From the NCBI RefSeq assembly GCF_000282035.1, contig NZ_AKKA01000023.1, positions 62,001 to 126,000 on the forward strand: a DNA stretch of 64,000 nt, read 5' to 3'. Below the pieces are notes generated by a model. It saw nothing but the letters and a program-made list of their open reading frames with translations, was not told the DNA's origin and ran no database searches. A program made the translations under genes and the position numbers. Below are positions 41,046 through 50,488 of this stretch, in pieces; positions within the stretch are counted from its first letter, which is position 1; every line of letters begins with the position of its first letter. The stretch is from Rhizobium sp. CF122. Its GTDB lineage: Bacteria > Pseudomonadota > Alphaproteobacteria > Rhizobiales > Rhizobiaceae.

Positions 41046-43862
41046 TCACTGCCCCAACCGTTCCAGGAGAGCGGGGACGTGGACCTGATCGGTCTTGTAG
41101 TTGCCGGTGAGCATATACATCATGATGTTGACGCCGCTGCGGTAGGCATATTCGCGCTGCATTTCATCAGGCGGGACCGTCGGCAACATGGGCACGCCGT
41201 TGTCATCGACCGCCCAGGCGCCGGCAAAGTCGTTGCCGGTGATGAGGATTGGGGAAACGCCGTCGGCCGTCGCCGCCGACTTGGCGTTCTCAGCACGATT
41301 TTCCTGGCGGGCTTCAATCCAGAGCGGGCTGCCGGTGTAGCGACCGGGGAAGCTCGACAGGAGGTAGAAGGACTTCGTCAGCACGTGGTCGGATGGCACC
41401 GGTTCTAGCGGCGGAATGTCGAGATTCGCGAGGATCTGCTGCAGCCGCTCGCCGTTGGCGCTGACCGAGCTGCCATTGTTGTCGAGTGCGCTGAACTGGT
41501 CGCGGGTGTCGAACAGCACCGTTCCACCGGCGCGCATATAGGCATCGATCTTGTTGATCGCTGCCGTTGAAGGCATGGGCGCCGTTGCCGAGATCGGCCA
41601 ATAGATGATCGGGTAGAAAGCGAGTTCATCCTTCGTGAGATCCAGGCCAACGGGCGGCGAGGGCTCCAGCGTGGTGCGGAAGGTCAGGAATTCCGTCAGG
41701 CCCTCGAGACCCCGCTCGGAAATCCGGTCGACTTCCTGTTCACCAGTGACGACATAGGCGAGATGCGTATTGTCGAGCCGCTGGAAGATCTGGTCATCAC
41801 CGGGTTTGGCGTCATCCGCATGCGATTGACCTGGCTGCAGCAGCAAGAAAGCCGCGCTGAACGCAACGGCGACAATCGCGGCCGTGCGCGCCGCAGGGCG
41901 CAGCCGCGAGAATGCGCCGCTCATGAACATCACGACTAGGCTGTCGGCAAGCAGGAGCAGGAAGGCGATCAGGAACAGCGTAGGCTTTGCCGACCAGGTC
42001 TCGCCGCCGATCAACCCTTCACGCACCACGGTGGTACCCGAAACATCAAGCGGCTTCAGTTCGGCATTTTTCGGCAGTACGTTCAGCGCGGTAAATCCTT
42101 CTTCGGATCCGTAGAGGCCAGGCGGGTTATCGAAGCTGGCAACCGGCGTGACCTTGGCGTTGGGTATCAGCGGGCGTGCCGTACCGGTTTCGGTCGTCAA
42201 TGCGCCCTTGGCGGTCAATAATCGGAATGGCGGTAGCGCTTCAGCGGTCGAAGCGCCGTCGGTTTGCGCGGTCACGCCGCCAGAGCGTGACAACTGCACG
42301 AGGCGACGCAGCATCTCGACGAAATTGCCTGATATCGGAAGGTCGGACCACGTGGCCTCCGCACTAACATGGAAGAGCACAATTCGGCCAGCATTGATCG
42401 GCTTCGTCGTCACCAGCGGCGTTCCATCGGCGAGGCTCGCCCAGGTGCGCTCGGCAAGATCCGGCGTTGGCTCTGCGAGAACCTGACGTTTGACAGTAAT
42501 ATCCGTCGGCTTCGGCATTCCGGCGAACGGGCCGAAAGCGGGAAACTCTGCAAGCGGCTGTGGTTCGGCCCAGGATAGCGCACCACCGAGGGCGCGCTCA
42601 CCCTGGCGCAACGTGACCGGCACCAGCGGGTCGTCGGCGGGCGCAGCAGCAAGGCGTGGCCCTGCAAAACGGACCAACGTTCCACCGTTGCCGATCCAGC
42701 GCTGCAGCGGCTCGTAGGTTTGTTGGGGAAGGCGGCCGATATCAGCCATGATGATGACGGACGGATTCTGCGACAGGAGATCCGGGATCGAGGTCGCGAG
42801 ATCGGGCGTGTTCGGCTCGATCAAGTCGGCATAAGGCTGTAGGGCGCGCTGGATGTAATAGAGCGGCGAAAGCAGTGGCTGGAACGTATCGCCGACTTCG
42901 CCGGACAGCAGGACGACACGGCGACGCTTGAAGCCGTCGTCAAGCAGATGCACGGCGCCAGCCGTAGCGTGGCTATCGATGCTGACGCGCGCAAAATCGT
43001 TGCGCATTTCAAACGGTGCGGCGATTGATCCGGTCGCGACGCTCTGCCCTGGTTGGAAGTCGATCGAGCCGGCCGCGATCGCGCGTCCCTGAGTGTCCTG
43101 CGCGGTGATAGGGCGCGAAGCGGCGCTGGTGCTGTCGAGGCGTGTGGCGGTAACCGTCATCGCATCCGCGGCATTGCTGGCCGACGTGATCGCGATCGTC
43201 TCGGCCGCGTCGCCGGAGATCAAGCGCAGTTGGGCAGGCGAGAGATCCAAGAGCTGGCGGACGGTTGCGTCGCTGTCGGTTGCGGCGGCGCCATCGGTCA
43301 GGAAGGCGAGAGTGCCAGGATGGACGCCGTTCAACGCGGTGCGGAGAGCCTCGAAAGCGCGCTGCCGGTCGGGCACCAGCGGCTTCGGTTCTGCGGCGCT
43401 TAGCTTGTCGCGGGCAACGGACGCCGTTCCCGGAACCGCATCGTTGGTCGGATCGGCGGTGAAGGCGATGGCAACGGGGGTACCGGCGGCTTCCGCGTCA
43501 TCGATCAGTGCGTCGGCCGTCTTCACGCGGCGATCCCAATCCGGCGACGTTGCCCAGCCGTTGTCAACAAAGAGCACGAGCGGGCCGCCGGAAGCAATTG
43601 AATTCGTGCGCGGATTGAAGACTGGGTCGGCGATAGCCAGGATGACGGCGGTGGCAAGCAGCATGCGCAGCAGCGTCAGCCACCAGGGGCTCTGGGCCGG
43701 GGTTTCCTCCCGCTTCAGGACCGTTGCGAGAATCTTCAGTGGCGGGAAGACTTCCGTCTTCGGGCGCGGCGGCGTCAATCGCAGCAGCCACCAGATGATC
43801 GGCAGGGCCACGAGGGCGCCGAGGATCGCGGGGTAGGCGAAAACGAAGGGAAGAGCGTTCAC
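41046..43862 (-). CDS. BatA N-terminal / DUF4159 large membrane protein
   Basis: A 938-residue protein. Residues 1-85 are the aerotolerance-regulator (BatA) N-terminus with two helices ('FAYPAILGALVALPIIWWLL'). A VWA-like segment follows in which the metal motif is degenerate (D100-N-G-W-A). Another membrane segment pair lies at ~625-680, and the C-terminal ~200 residues are DUF4159 ('FYPIIYWPISATAPMPS', then YMRAGGTVLFDTRDQ). GTG start 43862 overlaps the DUF58 stop (GTGA) and has GGGAG in front. Function inferred from the operon. Confidence 0.85.
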   Translation of the reverse strand: MNALPFVFAYPAILGALVALPIIWWLLRLTPPRPKTEVFPPLKILATVLKREETPAQSPWWLTLLRMLLATAVILAIADPVFNPRTNSIASGGPLVLFVDNGWATSPDWDRRVKTADALIDDAEAAGTPVAIAFTADPTNDAVPGTASVARDKLSAAEPKPLVPDRQRAFEALRTALNGVHPGTLAFLTDGAAATDSDATVRQLLDLSPAQLRLISGDAAETIAITSASNAADAMTVTATRLDSTSAASRPITAQDTQGRAIAAGSIDFQPGQSVATGSIAAPFEMRNDFARVSIDSHATAGAVHLLDDGFKRRRVVLLSGEVGDTFQPLLSPLYYIQRALQPYADLIEPNTPDLATSIPDLLSQNPSVIIMADIGRLPQQTYEPLQRWIGNGGTLVRFAGPRLAAAPADDPLVPVTLRQGERALGGALSWAEPQPLAEFPAFGPFAGMPKPTDITVKRQVLAEPTPDLAERTWASLADGTPLVTTKPINAGRIVLFHVSAEATWSDLPISGNFVEMLRRLVQLSRSGGVTAQTDGASTAEALPPFRLLTAKGALTTETGTARPLIPNAKVTPVASFDNPPGLYGSEEGFTALNVLPKNAELKPLDVSGTTVVREGLIGGETWSAKPTLFLIAFLLLLADSLVVMFMSGAFSRLRPAARTAAIVAVAFSAAFLLLQPGQSHADDAKPGDDQIFQRLDNTHLAYVVTGEQEVDRISERGLEGLTEFLTFRTTLEPSPPVGLDLTKDELAFYPIIYWPISATAPMPSTAAINKIDAYMRAGGTVLFDTRDQFSALDNNGSSVSANGERLQQILANLDIPPLEPVPSDHVLTKSFYLLSSFPGRYTGSPLWIEARQENRAENAKSAATADGVSPILITGNDFAGAWAVDDNGVPMLPTVPPDEMQREYAYRSGVNIMMYMLTGNYKTDQVHVPALLERLGQ

Positions 43863-44779
43863 GTGCGTTCTCCCTGCGTCATCCTTGCGGGCATTCCCGA
43901 GAGGTACATGTGAACGGCGACCAGCGCTTCAGAGGCGAGATGGTCGGTGCGGTGGCTGACAAAGGTCCAGCCCATGTGGCGCAGCGCCTGGCCGAGATCA
44001 TCCCTGCGCTCAAGATAGGTGCGGGTGTAGGCTTCGCGAACATGCTCGGCCCGGCCGGATGTCAGCTTCGAACCCGTCTCGGGATCGGTGAATTCGGTGC
44101 GGCCATCATAGGGGAAGAGCTCTTCGGCCGGGTCGGCGATCTCGATCACGTGGCCGCGCAGACCGCGCCGCGCCAAGGGAGCGATGCGCGCCATGACCGC
44201 ACGCGCATCGTCGAGAAAATCGCCGATCAGCACGAGTTCGCTCCAGCCGCGGATCATGGCTGTGTCGGGCAGTCCCCCGCTCAGCGGCGCATGCATCAAT
44301 GCGGTTGCAAGCCGTTCCGCAGCGTTCCGCGCGGCGATCGGTTCCATCACGCCGGGGCATCCGATGCGCTCGCCGGATCGCGCAAGGATTTCGGCAAGCG
44401 CCAGCATGATGACGAGTGCCCGGCCTTCCTTGGAAGCGTTTCCGAAGGTCGATTTGTACATCATTGAAGCAGACATGTCGGCCCAGAGCCAGATCGTATG
44501 GGCTGCCTCCCACTCGCGGTCGCGGATGTAGGTGTGGTCGTCGCGGGCGGATCGACGCCAATCGATGCGCGATAGGCTTTCGCCCTCGGTGTAGGGGCGG
44601 AATTGCCAGAAGTTCTCGCCAATGCCGCGCTTGCGGCGGCCATGCCAGCCGGCGATGACGGTATTGGCGATCCGCTTGGCCTCGACCAGACAATCCGGGA
44701 CAAGGCTCGCCCGCTGCCTAGCGCGAGCGAGCGCATCATTGCCCGGGGTCGGATTGACGATCTGTCCGATGGGTGTCAC
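43859..44779 (-). CDS. DUF58 domain protein
   Basis: A 306-residue cytoplasmic protein with the DUF58 signature near residue 60, 'FRPYTEGESLSRIDWRRSAR', followed by 'IWLWADMSASMMYKS', a VWA-like D-x-S-x-S motif. DUF58 proteins accompany MoxR ATPases and VWA proteins almost everywhere. It starts 12 bp after the moxR stop and overlaps the next gene by 4 bp, so the operon is tightly coupled. Confidence 0.9.
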   Translation of the reverse strand: MTPIGQIVNPTPGNDALARARQRASLVPDCLVEAKRIANTVIAGWHGRRKRGIGENFWQFRPYTEGESLSRIDWRRSARDDHTYIRDREWEAAHTIWLWADMSASMMYKSTFGNASKEGRALVIMLALAEILARSGERIGCPGVMEPIAARNAAERLATALMHAPLSGGLPDTAMIRGWSELVLIGDFLDDARAVMARIAPLARRGLRGHVIEIADPAEELFPYDGRTEFTDPETGSKLTSGRAEHVREAYTRTYLERRDDLGQALRHMGWTFVSHRTDHLASEALVAVHMYLSGMPARMTQGERT

Positions 44780-44791
44780 GCAGACGCTTCC

Positions 44792-45802
44792 TTATCCCTT
44801 GGCCTGCTTGACCAGCCCGTCAATGACATCGCGAACCGACATGCCTTCTGCACGCGCCGCAAATGTCAGCGCCATGCGGTGCTGCAGCACAGGTTCAGCC
44901 AACGCGTGGACATCGTCGATGGACGGAGCGAGGCGGCCTTCGTAGAGTGCACGGGCGCGGGCGCAGAGCATCATGGCCTGGCCGGCGCGAGGGCCGGGGC
45001 CCCAGGCGACGTTCTTGTCGGTGGATGCATTGCCCTGGCCGGGGCGGGCGGAGCGGACAAGCGCCAGGATCGCATCGACGACCTTGTCGCTCACTGGCAT
45101 CTGGCGGATGAGCGTCTGGATTTCGACCAGCCGCTCGGCGTTCAAGACTGCTTGTGGCTTCGTCTCGCTGAGGCCCGTCGTCTCGAGCAGGATCTGTCGC
45201 TCGGCCGCAAGCTCCGGATAGTGGACGTCGACCTGCAGCAGGAAGCGATCGAGCTGTGCCTCGGGAAGAGGGTAGGTGCCCTCCTGCTCCAGCGGGTTCT
45301 GGGTGGCCAGGACGTGGAACGGAACCGGCAGATCGTAGCGATGGCCGGCGACGGTGATGTGGTATTCCTGCATGGACTGCAGCAGTGCCGACTGCGTGCG
45401 CGGCGATGCGCGGTTGATTTCGTCGGCCATCAGAAGCTGGGCGAACACCGGGCCCTTGACGAAACGGAAGGAGCGGCGGCCGCTCTCGTCCTGGTCCATC
45501 ACTTCCGAGCCCAGTATGTCCGAGGGCATCAGGTCCGGGGTGAACTGAATGCGGTTGGAGGCGAGCCCAAGCACTTCGCCGAGCGTCGACACGAGCTTGG
45601 TCTTGGCGAGGCCAGGCACGCCGACGAGCAGGGCATGGCCACCGGAGAGAACCGCCAGAAGCGTATTCTCCACGACGCTTTCCTGGCCGAAGATCACCTT
45701 AGAGACTTCGCCCCGGACGACGGCGATATCTGCTAGTGCCTTCTCGGCCGCGGCGATGATCGCCTTTTCATCAAGGGGGGCTTCGGTCTTCATCATACCC
45801 AT
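44792..45802 (-). CDS. moxR: MoxR family AAA+ ATPase
   Basis: A 336-residue AAA+ chaperone-like ATPase. Walker A appears as 'LLVGVPGLAKTKLV', Walker B as 'LLMADEINRA', and sensor regions 'FHVLATQNPLEQEGTYPLPE' follow, all typical of MoxR. Such ATPases are thought to help assemble or mature protein complexes, often with VWA proteins. It is the first gene of a five-gene minus-strand operon ending at 38554. ATG 45802 has GGAG 7 bases upstream. It is divergent from the DUF1285 gene. Confidence 0.92.
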   Translation of the reverse strand: MGMMKTEAPLDEKAIIAAAEKALADIAVVRGEVSKVIFGQESVVENTLLAVLSGGHALLVGVPGLAKTKLVSTLGEVLGLASNRIQFTPDLMPSDILGSEVMDQDESGRRSFRFVKGPVFAQLLMADEINRASPRTQSALLQSMQEYHITVAGHRYDLPVPFHVLATQNPLEQEGTYPLPEAQLDRFLLQVDVHYPELAAERQILLETTGLSETKPQAVLNAERLVEIQTLIRQMPVSDKVVDAILALVRSARPGQGNASTDKNVAWGPGPRAGQAMMLCARARALYEGRLAPSIDDVHALAEPVLQHRMALTFAARAEGMSVRDVIDGLVKQAKG

Positions 45803-45960
45803 AAGGCATCTCCAGCGGCTGATAACATTCGTCGCGAATCGGCAGACTTACACGCAAGCCTCATACCAGATAGAGTTATGGAGATGTTGCGGGCTGACAA
45901 GTTCGTTCCAAATGACTATCTCGTGACCTTCTGGAGTTAAAGACAAACCGGGACAGAAGA

Positions 45961-46584
45961 ATGGCAGCCGAAGAGATCAAGGCGACAACGGATGCGGCCG
46001 GTCTTGCCGCGCTGATTTCGCGCGCCGCCGGCGACGCAGGGGCCAAACCCCGAGGCCTTCCGCCCGTCGACAAATGGAATCCGCCCTTCTGCGGCGATAT
46101 CGACATGGAAATCCGGGCTGATGGCACATGGTTCTATATGGGAACACCGATCGGCCGAGCGCCTCTCGTCAGACTGTTTTCAACGGTCCTGCGCAAGGAT
46201 GAGGATGGGAAGACATATCTCGTAACGCCTGTGGAGAGGGTCGGTGTCCGTGTTGTAGACGCGCCGTTCTTGGCCGTTGAAATGAATGCCGGCGAAAGGG
46301 ATGGCGAGCGATTGCTGACGTTCCGGACCAATGTCGGCGATGTGGTCGAGGCCGGGGCGGCACATCCCCTTCGCTTTGTAATTCACGGCGAAAGCAGCGA
46401 GTTGAAGCCCTATCTTCACGTTCGCGGGCGGTTGGAAGCGCTGGTCTCCCGGCCCATCATGTACGAACTCGTCGAGCTCGGCGAACGCCTTCAGGTCGAT
46501 GGCGAGACGATGTTCTGTCTCCGCTCCGGCGGTGTGACCTTTCCTGTCATGCCGGCGGCCGAACTGGATGCACTTTCCCGATGA
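45961..46584 (+). CDS. DUF1285 family protein
   Basis: A 207-residue cytoplasmic protein of the DUF1285 family: 'PPFCGDIDMEIRADGTWFYM' then GTPIGRAPLVRLFSTVLRKD, and 'VERVGVRVVDAPFLAVEM' are characteristic. The function is unknown. It heads a three-gene operon with the Nudix and CCA-enzyme genes; its stop overlaps the next start as ATGA. A GGGACAGAAG stretch precedes the ATG. Confidence 0.88.
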   Translation: MAAEEIKATTDAAGLAALISRAAGDAGAKPRGLPPVDKWNPPFCGDIDMEIRADGTWFYMGTPIGRAPLVRLFSTVLRKDEDGKTYLVTPVERVGVRVVDAPFLAVEMNAGERDGERLLTFRTNVGDVVEAGAAHPLRFVIHGESSELKPYLHVRGRLEALVSRPIMYELVELGERLQVDGETMFCLRSGGVTFPVMPAAELDALSR

Positions 46585-47231
46585 CCAATGCTTTGACCGA
46601 CCACCGTTCGCTCTATTCAGCGGCCGAATTCCGTCACCGCGCGCTTCACCAGAGCGGCGGCCCGGTAGACCGCTCCTGGCGTGATCACGGCGACCATATT
46701 CTGAACCCCGATATCGTTACGCAGGTGGAGACCTTCAAACTTCGTGATGCTGCGGTTCTGGTGCCTGTCGTCGACGACGGTGACGATGCGCATGTGATCT
46801 TCACGCAGCGCACCGCGACGCTGCGAAAACATTCCGGACAGATCGCGTTTCCCGGCGGCAAGATCGACGCCATCGACGGCTCGGCCGAGAGGGCGGCAAT
46901 CCGGGAAACCGAAGAGGAAATCGGTATCGACGGGTCGTTTGTCGAGACCGTGGCGCGGCTTCCGAACTATCTTGCATCGACTGGCTTCCGTATTACGCCG
47001 GTGCTTGCCGTCGTCCGGCGCGGCTTCGAATTGAAGCTCAATCCAACCGAGGTGGACGACGTCTTCGAAGTGCCGCTGTCCTTTCTCATGAATCCGGCAA
47101 ATCACAGCCGCGACAGGCGTGTACTCGACGGTCTCGAACGACATTTCTACCGGATGCCCTATGAAAGCCGGATGATCTGGGGCATTACCGCGGGCATCGT
47201 CCGCACCCTTTACGAAAGGCTTTATGCATGA
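46581..47231 (+). CDS. CoA pyrophosphatase-type Nudix hydrolase
   Basis: A 216-residue Nudix enzyme of the NudL/CoAse branch: 'TLRKHSGQIAFPGGKIDAID' includes the CoAse-specific LRxHxGQIAFPGG motif, and the Nudix box follows with 'AAIRETEEEIG'. Such enzymes hydrolyse CoA and derivatives to 4'-phosphopantetheine and 3',5'-ADP. Start overlaps the DUF1285 stop by 4 bp and its own stop overlaps the next gene by 4 bp. Confidence 0.92.
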   Translation: MTNALTDHRSLYSAAEFRHRALHQSGGPVDRSWRDHGDHILNPDIVTQVETFKLRDAAVLVPVVDDGDDAHVIFTQRTATLRKHSGQIAFPGGKIDAIDGSAERAAIRETEEEIGIDGSFVETVARLPNYLASTGFRITPVLAVVRRGFELKLNPTEVDDVFEVPLSFLMNPANHSRDRRVLDGLERHFYRMPYESRMIWGITAGIVRTLYERLYA

Positions 47232-48481
47232 CCAACCTTGGCCACGAAACATGGTTCAAGGATCCGGCGCTGACGCGCGTATTCACGCTGCTCAACGCCG
47301 ACGGAGGAGAGGGGCGTGTCGTCGGCGGAGCGGTCCGCAACAGCCTCATGGGGCACCCGGTCAGCGATATCGATCTTGCCACGACGCTCACGCCGGAACA
47401 GGTCATCGAGCGGGCGGCTGCCTCTGGCATCAAGGCCGTTCCGACCGGCGTGGCGCACGGCACGGTGACCCTCGTCATCGACGGCAAGCCCTTCGAAGTC
47501 ACGACGCTGAGGGCCGATGTCGAGACCGACGGACGCCGGGCCAAGGTGGCATTCAGCTCGGATTGGCAGACCGATGCGGAACGCCGCGACCTGACGATCA
47601 ACGCGCTTTATGTCGACTCCAAGGGCGATGTGATCGACCTGGTCGGTGGTCTTGCCGATATCGAGAAGCGCAACATCCGCTTCATCGGTGATGCGGCGAC
47701 GCGCGTCGCTGAGGATTATCTGCGTATCCTGCGGTTTTTCCGGTTCTTCGCTTATTATGGTTCCGGCCGTCCGGATGCCGATGGGCTCCGGGCGTGTGTA
47801 TCGGCTCGCGCCAAGCTAAAGACGCTTTCGGCCGAAAGGCTATGGTCGGAACTCCGCAAATTGCTCAGCGCGGAGGATCCTGGACGGGCGCTCTTGTGGA
47901 TGCGGCAGGTCGGTGTGCTCAGTGAAATCCTACCGGAGACAGAGAAGTGGGGCATTGACGCCGTCCCGGCGTTGATCAGCACGGAGAAGGCGCTCGGCTG
48001 GAAGCCGGATCCGCTTCTGCGTCTCGCCGCCATCATTCCACCCGATGCCGATCGGCTGGAGAAGATGGCCGCACGCCTCAAGCTTGCCAATGCCGAATTC
48101 GCCTGGTTCAAAGCATGGGCCAAGGCGCCCGTTATCAATGATGAATTGTCTTCGGCTGCCTTTGCACGATTGCTCTATCGGCACGGTGGGGATGGGATAC
48201 AGACGCGCTTGAAACTTGCGCTTGCAACGGCGCGGGGCAAGGCGGAAGGCGACATGCAGGAGATGGCGCGCTCAGCAAGGCTTGGCAAGCTGCTCGAACT
48301 GGCTGAAAACTGGAAGAAACCACAGTTCCCGATCAATGGCACAGACGTCATGGGCGCTGGCGTATCCGCCGGAAAGCAGGTCGGCGAAACGCTGTCGGCA
48401 CTCGAGAATTTCTGGATCGAGGAAAATTTCTCTCCGGACCGGGCGGCGCTGCTCGCCCGGCTGAACGACCTGACAAAATAA
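47228..48481 (+). CDS. cca: CCA tRNA nucleotidyltransferase / poly(A) polymerase family
   Basis: A 417-residue class II nucleotidyltransferase. The active site is in 'GRVVGGAVRNSLMGHPVSDI' followed by D-L-A, giving the catalytic D-x-D; 'RRDLTINALYVD' and 'VAEDYLRILRFFRFFAYYG' are the further family motifs. It probably adds or repairs the CCA end of tRNAs; a poly(A) polymerase role cannot be excluded by sequence. Coupled to the Nudix gene by a 4 bp overlap. Convergent with the DUF1059 gene. Confidence 0.93.
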   Translation: MTNLGHETWFKDPALTRVFTLLNADGGEGRVVGGAVRNSLMGHPVSDIDLATTLTPEQVIERAAASGIKAVPTGVAHGTVTLVIDGKPFEVTTLRADVETDGRRAKVAFSSDWQTDAERRDLTINALYVDSKGDVIDLVGGLADIEKRNIRFIGDAATRVAEDYLRILRFFRFFAYYGSGRPDADGLRACVSARAKLKTLSAERLWSELRKLLSAEDPGRALLWMRQVGVLSEILPETEKWGIDAVPALISTEKALGWKPDPLLRLAAIIPPDADRLEKMAARLKLANAEFAWFKAWAKAPVINDELSSAAFARLLYRHGGDGIQTRLKLALATARGKAEGDMQEMARSARLGKLLELAENWKKPQFPINGTDVMGAGVSAGKQVGETLSALENFWIEENFSPDRAALLARLNDLTK

Positions 48482-48483
48482 CT

Positions 48484-48669
48484 TCAAGCCGCCGTGGCCT
48501 CGTTGCGGATGCGGGCCTTGATGTTGTCGATCATGCTTTCGCGGATCACGGTCTCGCCGTGGACGCTACGCATGTGCTCAACGACACGGCGCACGATTTC
48601 AGCGTCGTCGTTCGCCCTGGTGTGCCATTCACATCCGGGGACAAGCGTTCCACATTCGAAGAGTCTCAT
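48484..48669 (-). CDS. DUF1059 small protein
   Basis: A 61-residue protein with the DUF1059 pattern: 'MRLFECGTLVPGCEW' with two cysteines, then 'HMRSVHGETVIRESMIDNIK'. AAGGAGG lies just before ATG 48669, an excellent ribosome site. Such small proteins occur widely in bacteria without known function; the Cys/His content suggests metal binding. Confidence 0.85.
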   Translation of the reverse strand: MRLFECGTLVPGCEWHTRANDDAEIVRRVVEHMRSVHGETVIRESMIDNIKARIRNEATAA

Positions 48670-48746
48670 TTTTTCCTCCTTCTTTCGGATTTCAATGACA
48701 TTGCGCGGTCCTGCAATGCCTGAATGTTCGAAGCGGCAAGAAGGTT

Positions 48747-48771
48747 CCGGCCGGCGCGAAGGACCGGCCGG
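48747..48771 (-). terminator. GC-rich hairpin after the 86-residue gene
   Basis: Two copies of CCGGCCGG (48747-48754, 48764-48771) flank a 9-base loop, downstream of the minus-strand gene ending at 48787. The tail AACCTTCTT is only weakly T-rich, so it is a tentative terminator. Confidence 0.45.
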
Positions 48772-48786
48772 TTGGTCATTTTCTCG

Positions 48787-49047
48787 TTATTCGGGCATGG
48801 CCCAGGATCTGAAGCAATCGACGGCCGCTTTGTTGTCGTGAGCCTTGGCCGGGTGGTCGAGTTCCTCAGGTGTCTTGCCGCCGGCCAATTGAAGCTTCAC
48901 TTGTTCGATGAAGCAGGAAAGTGGGAGGTCGGATCCGCTTTCTGCCCGGAGCCTTTCCGCAACGCGGCTCAAGAAATCGGGTCTATCCATGGGCGGGGGG
49001 CGCTCTTGGGCACCCGCCGATGCCGCAGAGCTACTTTGTATCGTCAT
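48787..49047 (-). CDS. Small hypothetical protein
   Basis: An 86-residue protein with a strong GGAGGAGG site before ATG 49047. It is Ser/Ala/Pro-rich at the N-terminus, then has a helical part ('MDRPDFLSRVAERLRAESGS', 'CFIEQVKLQLAGGKTPEELD'). No membrane segment. I do not recognise the family. It lies between hemF and the DUF1059 gene, all on the minus strand. Confidence 0.7.
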   Translation of the reverse strand: MTIQSSSAASAGAQERPPPMDRPDFLSRVAERLRAESGSDLPLSCFIEQVKLQLAGGKTPEELDHPAKAHDNKAAVDCFRSWAMPE

Positions 49048-49138
49048 GACAATCCTCCTCCGATTGTTACGCGTACATGCCTAGACTAAGTGATCCGGCC
49101 TCCGAATTTAACCCCTCCCGGCATCTTTATTTGTCAGG

Positions 49139-50053
49139 TCAAGGCCAACGGACAAGAGGAGGCAGGGACGAGAGAATGGATTCGACGTTGCCTCCTGTCT
49201 TGAGGCCGAAGATCGTGCCTCTGTCATAGAGAAGATTGAACTCAACGTAGCGTCCACGGCGAATCAATTGTTCGTCACGATCCGCCTCTGTCCACTGTTT
49301 ATTGAAGTTGGCGCGAACTATCCGTGGATAAACCATGGCAAACGCCCGTCCAACATCGCGGGTGAAGGCGAAATCGGCGTCCCAGCCGCCGGCCTCCTCG
49401 CTGGAATGCAGCCAGTCATAGAAGATGCCGCCGATGCCGCGAGCCTCGTTCCTGTGCTTGAGGAAGAAATACTCGTCGCACCATTTCTTGTAGGCAGCGT
49501 AGTCGGCGACACCGGAGTGGCTTCGACAGGCAATCTCCATGGCCTTGTGGAACAACTGGCTGTCCTCATCTTCCTGCGTGCGACGGCGATCGAGCACCGG
49601 CGTCAAGTCGGCGCCGCCACCGAACCAGCGGCTCGAGGTGACCACCATCCGCGTGTTCATGTGTACGGCAGGCACGTTGGGATTGACCGGATGGGCGATC
49701 AACGAAATGCCCGAGGCCCAGAAGCGAGGATCCTCCTTGGCGCCGGGCATCTGGGCGCGCAGATCAGGCGCGAACTCTCCGTACACGGTGGAGGTGTGCA
49801 CCCCAACCTTCTCGAAGACGCGGCCGTGCATGATCGACATGCGGCCACCCCCACCTGCACCATTTTCGCGCGACCAGTCCTTCGCCACGAAGCGGCCCGG
49901 CTCCCTATCGCAGAGCGGGCCCGAGAGTTCGTCTTCCAGCGCTTCGAAGGAGGCGCAGATCGTGTCGCGAAGACTTTCGAACCATGCCCGGGCAGTCGAC
50001 TTCTTCTCTTCGATATCGTCAGGCAGGCCGATCGGAAGTTCGGGTCTTTCCAT
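49139..50053 (-). CDS. hemF: Oxygen-dependent coproporphyrinogen III oxidase
   Basis: Converts coproporphyrinogen III to protoporphyrinogen IX with O2 (EC 1.3.3.3) in haem synthesis. The 304-residue length is normal. Signature stretches are '[20 protein letters not shown]', '[20 protein letters not shown]' and '[20 protein letters not shown]'. ATG 50053 follows GGAGAGAGATAGA. Divergent from the small gene at 50222. Confidence 0.96.
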   Translation of the reverse strand: MERPELPIGLPDDIEEKKSTARAWFESLRDTICASFEALEDELSGPLCDREPGRFVAKDWSRENGAGGGGRMSIMHGRVFEKVGVHTSTVYGEFAPDLRAQMPGAKEDPRFWASGISLIAHPVNPNVPAVHMNTRMVVTSSRWFGGGADLTPVLDRRRTQEDEDSQLFHKAMEIACRSHSGVADYAAYKKWCDEYFFLKHRNEARGIGGIFYDWLHSSEEAGGWDADFAFTRDVGRAFAMVYPRIVRANFNKQWTEADRDEQLIRRGRYVEFNLLYDRGTIFGLKTGGNVESILSSLPPLVRWP

Positions 50054-50221
50054 TCTATCTCTCTCCGAGCGGGTCGCCAGTCGACTCGCGCTTTCGTCTT
50101 TGCTGCTCTGATAGCAGGTAGGGCAGGGTCCTGCCAGCAGAGGGCGATGACTGAGGCTTCCTCAGATTCGACTCGCAAAAAGCAATTTTCGATATTACCT
50201 TTTTCCTACAGAGGTAGGCTC

Positions 50222-50482
50222 ATGACGAAAATTCCTGGACCTCCGTCGTTCGACGGTCTCAAACGACGGATTGCCACCCACCGGGCAGAAGGCACGCCCC
50301 GGAAGAACGATCGTTTCGTCCGACAAACCTATTGCCTCAATCTCCTCGATGCCCGCGCCAAGGCGCGCGAATGGTTCGACGAATATCCTAAGGCAGCCTA
50401 TTGGACGGAAGTCGAGAGCTGGCGCCAGCTGGAAGGCGACCAGATCGAATTCACGATGCGGCGGCTGCCGTCTGCCGATTGA
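50222..50482 (+). CDS. Small hypothetical protein
   Basis: An 86-residue basic cytoplasmic protein ('GPPSFDGLKRRIATHRAEGT', 'LLDARAKAREWFDEYPKAAY', 'WTEVESWRQLEGDQIEFTMR'). AGAGGTAGG precedes ATG 50222; the long upstream open frame is antisense to hemF and not coding. It looks like a compact conserved rhizobial protein of unknown role. Convergent with the Na/Pi symporter gene, 6 bp apart. Confidence 0.75.
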   Translation: MTKIPGPPSFDGLKRRIATHRAEGTPRKNDRFVRQTYCLNLLDARAKAREWFDEYPKAAYWTEVESWRQLEGDQIEFTMRRLPSAD

Positions 50483-50488
50483 ACGGCT

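Noticed and set aside
49268..50221. 318-codon extension ahead of the small gene at 50222
   Set aside because: It is antisense to hemF; the real gene starts at 50222 with its own ribosome site.
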